From: Planctomycetota bacterium
GTDB taxonomy: Bacteria; Planctomycetota; Phycisphaerae; UBA1845; UTPLA1
Length of the DNA: 19,224 nt
Assembly: GCA_016712275.1 (NCBI GenBank)
Contig: JADJRI010000073.1
Coordinates: 1 to 19,224, forward strand
Direction of reading: 5' to 3'
Below are positions 1-6,699 of this stretch, piece by piece. The first letter of the stretch is position 1. Each line of letters begins with the position of its first letter. Below the pieces are notes generated by a model. It ran no database searches and had not been told where the DNA came from. It saw only the letters and a list, made by a program, of their open reading frames with translations. Made by a program: the position numbers and the translations under genes.

Positions 1-923
1 AGGCCGATGTTCTGAAATGAGTTGTTCGTGAACTGCGGCCCGGCATGACAGATAACGCACGGCGATGCCTGCAGCGCGTTGAAGCCCTGGACCTGATTCG
101 GTGTCATTGCGTTGGCTTCGCCCGCGGCAAAGCGGTCGAACGGCGTCTGGTTCGGCACCAGCGTGCGCTCATAAGTCGCAATGGCAAAGGCGATGCGCTC
201 GGCTGTGATCGTCGAATCGCCGAACGCCGCCGCGAACAATTCAGGATACGTCCCATTCGCCGCCAGTGCCGATCCCACGTCCCACGGCCAGTGTTCCGCG
301 AGGATCATCGGCTTCACAACGGCCAGTTTCGTCACGATCGAATTCCAGTCGCGCGATTCGTGCCCCATTTCCACATCGCTCACCACCGGGCCGACGGCCT
401 GGCTCTCCAGCGCGCCGCCCACGGGAATGCTCACCGCGCCGGTCTGCGGATTCACAAAGGTCGATCTCGCCCGCCCATCCCAGAAAATCTCTGGCGCATA
501 CATGGCCATGATGGCGGGATTGGCCGCACGGGGGGTGATCTGCCGATTGAAACCGAAAACGGCATCTTCCTTGTAGGTTTGCTCATCGTCACATCGAATG
601 ACGCCGGGCGAACCGAGCACATCATCAGGGGTGTTGAGTATGCCGTCGTCTGAAGGATTTCGCGCGATGCGCGGGTCGGTGCCATTGAAGCCCGGCATGT
701 GGCAGGTGCCGCAGGCGGTGGAATTGTCGCTGGAAAGCTGCTCGTCCCAAAACAGAATCTTCCCCAACACCCGCTTTGATTCCGTGATCGGGTTCTGAAT
801 CGGCACTGGAACCGGCGGCAACGGTGGCGGAGGAGGAGGCTGGGCCGTCGAGGACCGCACCGATCCCAATAGACCGACAAGAGCTAGAGCGAGAACAATC
901 CCTGAATGACGGGCGCGCACCAT
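1..923 (-). CDS. Di-haem cytochrome c peroxidase (MauG/CcpA family), 3' end outside window
   Basis: Periplasmic c-type cytochrome predicted to reduce H2O2 or act as a MauG-like di-haem oxidase. Read from ATG at 923, with AAAGGAG nine bases upstream, the frame stays open for 307 codons to the window edge. Residues 1-28 form a signal peptide ending near Ala-Gln, followed by a proline-rich linker (about 29-45). The family core then follows, with a conserved Gly-Lys-x-Leu-Phe-Trp-Asp stretch near 54-60 and the first haem site Cys71-x-x-Cys74-His75. A Phe-Trp-Asp-Gly-Arg-Ala motif lies at 147-152 and an Asp/Glu-Met-Gly-His segment near 184-188. The second haem site is Cys289-x-x-Cys292-His293. Family members are about 320-450 residues, so a C-terminal part is missing only because the window ends. 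Only the family is certain; the physiological substrate is not. Confidence 0.93.
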   Translation of the reverse strand, partial: MVRARHSGIVLALALVGLLGSVRSSTAQPPPPPPLPPVPVPIQNPITESKRVLGKILFWDEQLSSDNSTACGTCHMPGFNGTDPRIARNPSDDGILNTPDDVLGSPGVIRCDDEQTYKEDAVFGFNRQITPRAANPAIMAMYAPEIFWDGRARSTFVNPQTGAVSIPVGGALESQAVGPVVSDVEMGHESRDWNSIVTKLAVVKPMILAEHWPWDVGSALAANGTYPELFAAAFGDSTITAERIAFAIATYERTLVPNQTPFDRFAAGEANAMTPNQVQGFNALQASPCVICHAGPQFTNNSFQNIG

Positions 924-1296
924 GGCTGCCAACTCCTTTCAACTGTCTGGCCCGCTTCGGCAAAGCGGCGGAAAACAAGTTCGGAATGAAGGTGGAATCG
1001 GCCCCTTAATGCCGACCCCGGCTGGTCTCTAATGCCGCATAACGCCGGCCGCCACCCCTTATTGCGACCGAAAACAAAAAAGGCGGTATAAGGGAAAATC
1101 CCCGTATCAGCCCGCAATCGAAATGATCCCAGCCATTCTGGAATGGATCGAAGTATTCAACAATTATCAGCGGGTGCACTCGATCCAGGAAACCTGAGCC
1201 CGGCCTATCCTGAAGCCACTGAATCAGCGCTCCCAAATACGTGTCCATTGTGGATGGCGAAACTCATATCCCGCCGCAATCCAGTATGATTCCCCC
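924..1296. other. Intergenic region without a supported gene
   Basis: This 373-nt gap separates the divergent cytochrome c peroxidase and cysteine synthase fragment. An 80-codon minus-strand frame (1006-1248) exists, but it has no recognisable motif, no clear ribosome site and an implausible composition, so I do not call it. No tRNA, terminator or convincing promoter was seen. Promoters for the two flanking divergent genes are expected here. Confidence 0.5.
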
Positions 1297-1686
1297 ATGC
1301 CATTCATCGCCCACGACGTTTCCCAACTCATCGGCAAAACGCCGATGCTCCGCGCGGCCAGGTTCGCACCCGATTGCGACCTGCTTTTCAAATGCGAGTT
1401 TATGAACCCGGGCGGGTCCATTAAGGATCGCATCGGCTTCGCCATGATCGAGGATGCCGAGCGCCGCGGCGTGCTGAAGCCCGGCGGCACGATTGTCGAA
1501 GCCACCGCCAGCAACACCGGCCTCGCCCTCGCGATGGCCGCCGCCGTCAAAGGCTACAAGCTCGTCACTGTGATGACCACCAAGACCAGTGCCGAAAAAG
1601 TGGCACTCATGCGAGCCGTCGGCGCTGAAGTCGTCATCGTCCCCCGCGAAGCCCCGCCCGACAGCCCCGAGAATTTCATGAAGGAA
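1297..1686 (+). pseudogene. Cysteine synthase / cystathionine beta-synthase family, N-terminal fragment
   Basis: This is the N-terminal part of a fold-type II PLP enzyme that would make cysteine from an activated serine and sulfide (or cystathionine). Residues 8-19 match the family opening (Ile-Gly-Lys-Thr-Pro-Met-Leu). Asn37-Pro-Gly-Gly-Ser-Ile-Lys43-Asp-Arg holds the PLP-binding lysine, and Glu-Ala-Thr-Ala-Ser-Asn-Thr-Gly (68-75) is the substrate loop. Similarity stops at about residue 129, after Pro-Glu-Asn-Phe-Met-Lys. The remaining codons to a stop at 1804-1806 are unrelated sequence. Full-length enzymes have about 300 residues and carry the glycine-rich phosphate-binding loop in the missing half, so this copy should be inactive. 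No Shine-Dalgarno sequence precedes ATG 1297. Expression is doubtful. Confidence 0.85.
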
Positions 1687-1742
1687 TCTAGGGACAGTCA
1701 CCAAAATGCCACACATATGGCACTATGTTCTACAGGTCCGAT

Positions 1743-1922
1743 CGAGGCGATTCGACCGAGCGCGGCGGCTCCAGCGTCAGCTACACTAGCGATGACGCAA
1801 ACATGATGACATGAGTCGCCGGCAGCAGCCAGACCTATGACGATGCCGGCAATCTCACCCACACCGCCGCCATCTACGGCGGCTCATCAGCCTACACCCT
1901 CGCTTGCAACCATCATCCTTGA
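1743..1922 (+). pseudogene. RHS/YD-repeat protein remnant
   Basis: Read in the frame whose codons start at 1743, the plus strand gives a degenerate tandem of YD-type repeats. Codons 1785-1808 read as a Tyr-Thr-Ser-Asp-Asp-Ala-Asn-x-Met-Thr unit, broken by TGA at 1812. Translation then continues in the same frame through Gln-Thr-Tyr-Asp-Asp-Ala-Gly-Asn-Leu-Thr-His (about 1833-1865) and a Tyr-Thr-Leu-Ala-x-Asn-His-His unit, ending at TGA 1920. The TYDDAGNLT core is the hallmark of RHS/YD-repeat shells, which are normally thousands of residues long. No start, no full repeat array and no toxin tip remain. The scrap directly abuts the truncated cysteine synthase, so it probably arrived by recombination or marks an assembly junction. 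Confidence 0.7.
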
Positions 1923-1991
1923 CACGCCGCCGCGTCGTTGGAGCCATATCCAATGACACCTCGTCGCCGGGCGATTTAAAAATAGCGGCGA

Positions 1992-2004
1992 GTCAGGGAC
2001 TGAC
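1992..2004. terminator. Small perfect hairpin, possible weak terminator
   Basis: GTCAG-GGA-CTGAC is a 5-bp perfect inverted repeat with a 3-nt loop. It lies 28 nt beyond the stop of the minus-strand gene ending at 2033. Read on the minus strand, a run of T follows about 8 nt later, which fits a weak intrinsic terminator only loosely. It may instead be a scar of the RHS fragment junction. Confidence 0.2.
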
Positions 2005-2032
2005 CTGGGTGAAGGACTACGGCGAAACCGCA

Positions 2033-3082
2033 CTACGATAGGCACGAGTTATGACTTGGCCTTGCCGTGCCCAGGTTCGTGAGCACCGCGAGATTCTCCT
2101 GGATTATTGCCCGCAATTTTCTTCGGTCAGGAAGTTTCCGATCCAGTTGTAATCGTATTGTGTGCTCGAGCCACCTCATGGGTGTTTTCATTTTCTCGAC
2201 GGGCAGGCTTGTTTTTTCAATTTGATGCCTGGTCACAAAATAGCATTGCATGCGGACGAGATCGACAACGATGGACTCCCAGAAATCCACGTCGATTCCC
2301 CTGGCAATCGCAGCGAGCGCTAATTCGGCAAATAGAAAAACCGAAGCGGAGTCCGGCTCCGAGAGTATCAGGGGACAGCCCTTGCCCCCCGGTTCGGGAT
2401 TGATCACGCGCCTCAGCCAACCCGCCCCAAAATCGAGCATGGCCTCTCCAACCGGTTTGAAGTCTCCTCCATTCACAAGCGGAACAGCCGCCCTCCTGAA
2501 TATTCCCGAAATAAAGGCGATGTCCGTATCGTCCGGAAGCGGAGAGTCTTCCCCGATGGTCAGGCGTTTCCAGAGTGCCAGTGCAACCTGATCAAGCTTA
2601 TCGCGTCGCGCGATCCACTCATCCCGCGGAAGTCCGATGTGCGGCAGATATTCCTTGTTTGTTTCCCGGTCAAGTTGATAGAAAAAAAGGTGGCGGCTAT
2701 CTCCGGTCGCCTGCTCGAACTCGGCCAGCATTCGTCGTTGATTGAGAATAAACTGAACTCTCCTACCCAGGAGTGAGTTAGTCTCATCCTTGGTCTTGGC
2801 GTCCGTGAACACTGTTGTCGAGAGTAATATGATTGGTTCACCGACAAACTCGACCTCGACGATGACTTCGACTTGTATGTCCACAAATCTTTGTGGAACC
2901 AACAATCTGGCGGCGAGATTGTCAAATTCCCTTTCAAGATCCTCACCCGGAAGAAAATCACTGGGAGACGTCACCTTCGCGTGAAGTATGCTGCTTCGTG
3001 TCGGAGCAAATGCGAGAAGCATCGAATTCGAGCCGACGGGGAGCGAGGCAGTGAAAGAGGCTTTCTGCGGTGTCGCGAACAT
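2033..3082 (-). CDS. Conserved-context protein of unknown function (349 aa)
   Basis: I do not recognise this family. The protein is soluble, with no signal peptide and no membrane span. The first 90 residues look like an all-beta start with alternating hydrophobics. Residues about 95-185 are charged and probably helical (several Arg-Arg, Leu-x-x-Arg stretches). The C-terminal third, rich in aromatic and hydrophobic residues, is also likely helical. No catalytic motif is evident. ATG 3082 lies only 3 nt after the stop of the upstream gene, with GAGGAG placed ideally just before it inside that gene's last codons, so the two are almost certainly translationally coupled. Its position at the end of an ECF sigma/Ser-Thr kinase unit suggests an effector or target of that signalling pathway, which is inference. 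Confidence 0.75.
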   Translation of the reverse strand: MFATPQKASFTASLPVGSNSMLLAFAPTRSSILHAKVTSPSDFLPGEDLEREFDNLAARLLVPQRFVDIQVEVIVEVEFVGEPIILLSTTVFTDAKTKDETNSLLGRRVQFILNQRRMLAEFEQATGDSRHLFFYQLDRETNKEYLPHIGLPRDEWIARRDKLDQVALALWKRLTIGEDSPLPDDTDIAFISGIFRRAAVPLVNGGDFKPVGEAMLDFGAGWLRRVINPEPGGKGCPLILSEPDSASVFLFAELALAAIARGIDVDFWESIVVDLVRMQCYFVTRHQIEKTSLPVEKMKTPMRWLEHTIRLQLDRKLPDRRKLRAIIQENLAVLTNLGTARPSHNSCLS

Positions 3083-3085
3083 GCC

Positions 3086-3484
3086 TTACTCCTCAACGAA
3101 GGCACAACTGGCCAGCATCCGATACTCAACGCCGTGATTATCAAGAAAGGCCCATGGATCCGTATTGTGATTTTGTATGAGCTCGTTCTTTCCCTCGTGC
3201 GCCCCGCCGCCGAGCGGCACCCACGCGCCATTTCGGAACGCGTATGGATCGGGGGCGGGATCACCAAAATCCATGGCAAGTGACAAGTAACAATCTGTCC
3301 CGATTTTCTTGTCCAGCAGCCCCTTCAGATCATCCTTGTCAGCCGCCTCTTCATAAAATCTCGCCCAGTAGAGCCGTAGGAAAGTCGGAAACCGGTCATC
3401 AAACCACTTGTTGGCCGTGGAATCAGCCGGAGGTGTCTTGTCGAGTGAGAGCCACATCGTGACACGAAATCGTTTATCCGCCAT
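3086..3484 (-). CDS. Small protein of unknown function (132 aa) downstream of Ser/Thr kinase
   Basis: I do not recognise this protein. It is a soluble, single-domain product rich in aromatic residues (a Trp-Phe-Asp-Asp stretch, Tyr-Trp-Ala-Arg-Phe-Tyr near 40-45, and a conserved-looking Gly-Ala-Trp-Val-Pro-Leu-Gly-Gly-Gly). It has no membrane segment. I chose ATG 3484, giving Met-Ala-Asp-Lys-Arg-Phe, because AAAGG sits just upstream and the gap to the kinase stop is then 10 nt. An earlier ATG at 3532 would overlap the kinase by 38 nt. It is coupled to the next gene, whose ribosome site is inside its own 3' end. Paired with the 349-residue protein, it may form a complex with it, which is inference from spacing only. 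Confidence 0.7.
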   Translation of the reverse strand: MADKRFRVTMWLSLDKTPPADSTANKWFDDRFPTFLRLYWARFYEEAADKDDLKGLLDKKIGTDCYLSLAMDFGDPAPDPYAFRNGAWVPLGGGAHEGKNELIQNHNTDPWAFLDNHGVEYRMLASCAFVEE

Positions 3485-3494
3485 AACATGCCTT

Positions 3495-5657
3495 TCAAGG
3501 TTGCGCACTTCGCGCGCAACGAAAACCAACACTCATCGACCACGCCGGCCGACTTGTTCCTGCTTCATCGAGGGTTTGAAGAGGGCGCGTCCAACTCACG
3601 GCCAGATTGTCTTCCATCGGTGAATCCGACCACGATGCTCCCTTGCAGAGGGTTTGAAAAGTCGGGCCAGCGCCGACATAGTCCGTATACTCACTGACGT
3701 TTGTCGCGCCATGAAACAGCCCGCTGGCCGTCTTGAGGATATCGTGCGATTGTACCGCTACCGATCGTTTCGCATACTCGTCGTAACGAATGCGGAGGCT
3801 GGGAGATCGCATCCTCCCATCGGGATGACAGCAGAGCTCCGCGACATCCGTCGGCGATTCGTCTCCCCATGGTTGCAAGCGCCCATCCGGGAAACGCATG
3901 GCATATTCCCACTCCGCGGCGGTTGGCAGGCGCTTGTTAACAAAGCGGCAATATGCATTGGCATCTTCCCACGAGATTCCGACGATGGGGTGATCGGCAA
4001 GTGCCGGATCGTATTGGAAATCAATCCAGTGTTGCGGCGCTGCAACGCCGGTGACATCAACAAAGTGTTTGTAGTCCTTGTTGCTGACTTCAAATACGTC
4101 AATTTGAAACGGACGAAGTTGCACGGTTCTCAGGGCACTGATTCCCCTGCGGCCAGCCTCGCCGCAAGTGACATCGCCGCCGGAGAAAAACTTCATGTTT
4201 GCCGAATCGAGCTGCATGGGCGGCGAGGCAAAATTCACCCTCTGTTCACCGCCGGGGTGCGTAATGAGAAGCGTGGCTTCGCTGAAGATTCCATCCGGGT
4301 TCATGGCGACCAGACGGTATTGCCCGGGAGCCAGCAAGGGAGTTTGCGGCAACAGGCCCAAATCCGAGATGGCGCCGGGCTCTCCCGTACCCGGTTCAAA
4401 CTGGCGAATGAGCAGTTTCGCGTTGGGAACATCGCTGGTGACACTAACAAGACACTTAAGCTCCCGTTCATGTGCCGATCGCTCGAACCAGGCCATTGCG
4501 GCAATAACAACGACCACACAAGCGAGGAGAACGGGAATCCAGGCGCGTCTTCGGTGCGCGAAACGTCGCACGCGACGGGCAAGAGAGGGTGCCTTTGCCA
4601 GAATTGGATCGCCGGCCAGAAAGCATCTCAGGTCGGCAGCGATGTGCGCGGCCGTGGGGTAGCGATCCTGCGGCCGCTTTTCGAGTGCCTTGTGCGAAAT
4701 CACCTCAAGGTCCGCGGGTATGCGACGGTCCAATGTTCGCAAACGCGAAGGCGCACATTCAATCACAGCCTTGAGCACCTGATGCAGTGTCGAGCCGTTA
4801 AACGGCAGTTGCAACACCAGCAATTCGTAAAGCACCACGCCGAGTGAGAATATGTCACTGCGCTGGTCGATGCGCTTTCCGGCAATGTCGGCCTGTTCCG
4901 GACTCATATAATGGCAACTGCCAACCAGCGACGTCTGAGTCCGATCCCCTTCGACCATGTGTTTGGCGATTCCGAAATCGGTCAATCGCGGACCGTGCTC
5001 ACGGTCAATCAGAATGTTGGACGGCTTTACGTCGCGGTGAACGATTTGTGCGCGGTGCGCGCAATCGAGTGCGTCGGCAATCGTGGCCACGATCTCGGCG
5101 GCGCGACGATGCCAGTCACGTGCATCCAGGGATTGGGCGGAGCCGACCATCCTTTTTCTTTCGGAAATGACATCGGCCAGCGTACGCCCTTCGACATACT
5201 CGCTGACAAGATAGTGGTCAGCCCCATCCCTTCCCATTTTGAAGACCGGCACGATGGCCGGATGCTTCAGGGCGGCGGTGCTTCGGGCTTCGTCGCGAAA
5301 CCTCGCCAGTGCCTGTTCAGATCCGATCAAGTGGCGGGCGAGGATCTTGAGCGCGACACGGCGCCCCAGAATGGTGTCTTGTGCCAGGTAAACCACGCCC
5401 ATGCCGCCATCACCCAGGCGATGAATTAACTTGAACTCGTCTATTTGTTTCGGAAACTCCGAATCGGCCTCGTCCAATTTCATTTCAACAGTGAGAAATT
5501 CATCCGGGGCGGCGGCATGATGATCCAGCAGGGTCTGCACTCGGAGCCTGGATTGCTCATCGGGACATGCTTTCAGTAGAAAAGCTTCGCGCTCTTCGCG
5601 CGGCAAACCGAGCGCTTGCAGGAATATGGTCTTTTCATCCCAATGGCTTTCGGCCAT
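3495..5657 (-). CDS. Transmembrane Ser/Thr protein kinase with C-terminal FGE-sulfatase-like domain
   Basis: This is a Hanks-type kinase of 720 residues. Residues 1-60 carry the short helical Leu-Pro-x-x-Glu-Arg-x-Ala-Phe-Leu module common in planctomycete kinases. The kinase domain (about 75-345) has a glycine-rich loop Gly-Asp-Gly-Gly-Met-Gly (82-87) and catalytic Lys104. Its active site includes His207-Arg-Asp209 with Lys211 and Asn214, Asp227-Phe-Gly and Ser-Pro-Glu (252-254), so it should be active. One membrane helix spans 372-391. A beta-rich PEGA-like stretch (about 402-465) precedes an FGE-sulfatase-like domain (about 488-716) with Arg-Leu-Pro-Thr-Ala-Ala-Glu-Trp-Glu-Tyr and a final Gly-Phe-Arg-Cys. 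The region equivalent to the catalytic cysteines of true formylglycine-generating enzymes (after Gly-Ala-Ser-Trp, 673-676) reads Ser-Asp-Ser-Pro, so the domain probably senses or binds a ligand. It lies downstream of an ECF sigma gene. Confidence 0.94.
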   Translation of the reverse strand: MAESHWDEKTIFLQALGLPREEREAFLLKACPDEQSRLRVQTLLDHHAAAPDEFLTVEMKLDEADSEFPKQIDEFKLIHRLGDGGMGVVYLAQDTILGRRVALKILARHLIGSEQALARFRDEARSTAALKHPAIVPVFKMGRDGADHYLVSEYVEGRTLADVISERKRMVGSAQSLDARDWHRRAAEIVATIADALDCAHRAQIVHRDVKPSNILIDREHGPRLTDFGIAKHMVEGDRTQTSLVGSCHYMSPEQADIAGKRIDQRSDIFSLGVVLYELLVLQLPFNGSTLHQVLKAVIECAPSRLRTLDRRIPADLEVISHKALEKRPQDRYPTAAHIAADLRCFLAGDPILAKAPSLARRVRRFAHRRRAWIPVLLACVVVVIAAMAWFERSAHERELKCLVSVTSDVPNAKLLIRQFEPGTGEPGAISDLGLLPQTPLLAPGQYRLVAMNPDGIFSEATLLITHPGGEQRVNFASPPMQLDSANMKFFSGGDVTCGEAGRRGISALRTVQLRPFQIDVFEVSNKDYKHFVDVTGVAAPQHWIDFQYDPALADHPIVGISWEDANAYCRFVNKRLPTAAEWEYAMRFPDGRLQPWGDESPTDVAELCCHPDGRMRSPSLRIRYDEYAKRSVAVQSHDILKTASGLFHGATNVSEYTDYVGAGPTFQTLCKGASWSDSPMEDNLAVSWTRPLQTLDEAGTSRPAWSMSVGFRCARSAQP

Positions 5658-5769
5658 AAAGTGCTCAGTCCTCGTTCGTTGTCTACAGGCAAGCCGAAAT
5701 CGAGGAGAAATGTTGCGCTTCTATTTCAAAACTATTATCCCCTGGCTGCCGGATTCTGCTTCGAACGGG

Positions 5770-6308
5770 TTAGTCGCTCATGAAGCCAGCGCGGGCATAT
5801 TCCCATTGACGACGAACAACCGCAAAGTGGTACCGGTGGATTCGGCAACTTCTTCAATTGTCAATCCGCCGTAATATCGCAGGATGACCACCTGCGCCGC
5901 CTCGGAGTCCATCTTGGTGAACTCCGCAAGGGCGTCATTCAAGTCCAGAATCTCGATCTGATTCGTGTCGCCGTCGACTGCAAATTCAACCAACGGGACC
6001 CTTACGGCGCCGCCCCCGCGCTTCTGGGTACAATCGGCGCGAACCTGCTCGACCAGTACGTCGTGCATGGCCCTGCTTAACAAAAAGAAAAAGTGCCGGC
6101 GATCCTCGGCATTCAGCGCTTCCCGTTCAACCAATCGCTGATACGCCATGTTGACGAGGGCCGTCGCATGGAGGGTGCCCGGCTTGCGATGTCGCAAGTG
6201 CTGTCGGGCCACCTGCTTTAGTTCATCGTATACATAATGAAAGAGGCGGTCGGAAGCATCCGCCTTTCCGATTCGGATTTCATGCAACAGCAGAGTGATG
6301 GTGCCCAT
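5770..6308 (-). CDS. ECF sigma factor, PF07638/TIGR02999 type, with a frameshift in region 4
   Basis: This sigma-70 family regulator is of the kind commonly encoded beside planctomycete Ser/Thr kinases. I chose ATG 6308 because GGAGAGG lies just upstream; an upstream in-frame ATG (6368) has no such site. Region 2 (about 20-105) shows Tyr-Asp-Glu-Leu-Lys-Gln-Val-Ala-Arg, Ala-Thr-Ala-Leu-Val-Asn and Asp-Arg-Arg-His-Phe-Phe-Phe-Leu. Region 4 shows Tyr-Tyr-Gly-Gly-Leu-Thr-Ile-Glu-Glu-Val-Ala. Just after this the uninterrupted frame ends as a non-family tail at 5778. One missing base near 5817-5822 would restore Val-Arg-Arg-Gln-Trp-Glu-Tyr-Ala-Arg-Ala, the family's recognition helix, ending at TAA 5770. 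Either the sequence has an indel error or the gene lost DNA binding. The kinase start follows 112 nt downstream. Confidence 0.88.
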
Positions 6309-6338
6309 TCTATCCCTCTCCGGCGTCCGCTTAGCACC

Positions 6339-6368
6339 ATCATATACCTCATAAAGCGTCACTCTCAA
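6339..6368 (-). promoter_or_regulatory. Putative sigma70-type promoter for the ECF sigma gene
   Basis: On the minus strand TTGAGA (6363-6368) is followed after 18 nt by TATGAT (6339-6344). Each hexamer matches five of six consensus bases. Transcription would start near 6332, leaving a short leader of about 24 nt that contains the GGAGAGG ribosome site before ATG 6308. The fit of position, spacing and leader length is good, but planctomycete promoter rules are not well defined. Confidence 0.45.
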
Positions 6369-6699
6369 GATAATTTAAGAAAATTCGCGCAAATTCGAGT
6401 GCGCTTCTCGGCAGTAAATAAGAGCGATTTTCGCTTCACGCAGAATCTGCTGTGCCAGATTCCCAACTCTCGGGCTGCCTCTTTGAGAAGATGAGCTAAT
6501 AGACACGAATGCACAAACCGCCGCTCCGGATTCTCGAGACTGGTCATGTTTGATGGAACGCCGCAGCCGGGGGCGGCTGTGCCACATCGGACTCTACCAG
6601 TTCCGGATTTTCCATCTGCCGCTGGCCTCGGCGCAAACGACCGGTTAGCATGGTGGAACTCGTAATTAGACATCCGTCTTGGACATGGGGAGCCGAACC
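6369..6699. other. Intergenic region with a GC-rich hairpin between divergent genes
   Basis: This stretch of about 330 nt lies upstream of the response regulator and behind the ECF promoter. It contains CAGCCG-GGGG-CGGCTG (6564-6579), a 6-bp perfect stem extended outward by a G-T and a C-G pair (6562-6581). Weak minus-strand frames of 102 and 70 codons cover it, but they lack recognisable motifs. GGGGAG at 6687-6692 is the likely ribosome site for the regulator. I saw no RNA gene. Confidence 0.4.

Noticed and set aside
1006..1248. 80-codon minus-strand frame between the first two genes
   Set aside because: No motif, no ribosome site and no operon partner; composition fits chance.
1687..1806. 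Continuation of the cysteine synthase frame to its stop
   Set aside because: The 40 residues after the break do not resemble the family. The same DNA encodes a YD-repeat trace in another frame, so this is read-through of foreign sequence.
3654..4847. Long plus-strand open frame (397 codons)
   Set aside because: It lies entirely opposite the well-supported kinase/FGE gene, has no recognisable domain and shows the skewed composition of an antisense shadow.
6365..6673. 102-codon minus-strand frame upstream of the ECF gene
   Set aside because: It overlaps the GC-rich hairpin and promoter region, lacks a domain and has atypical composition.
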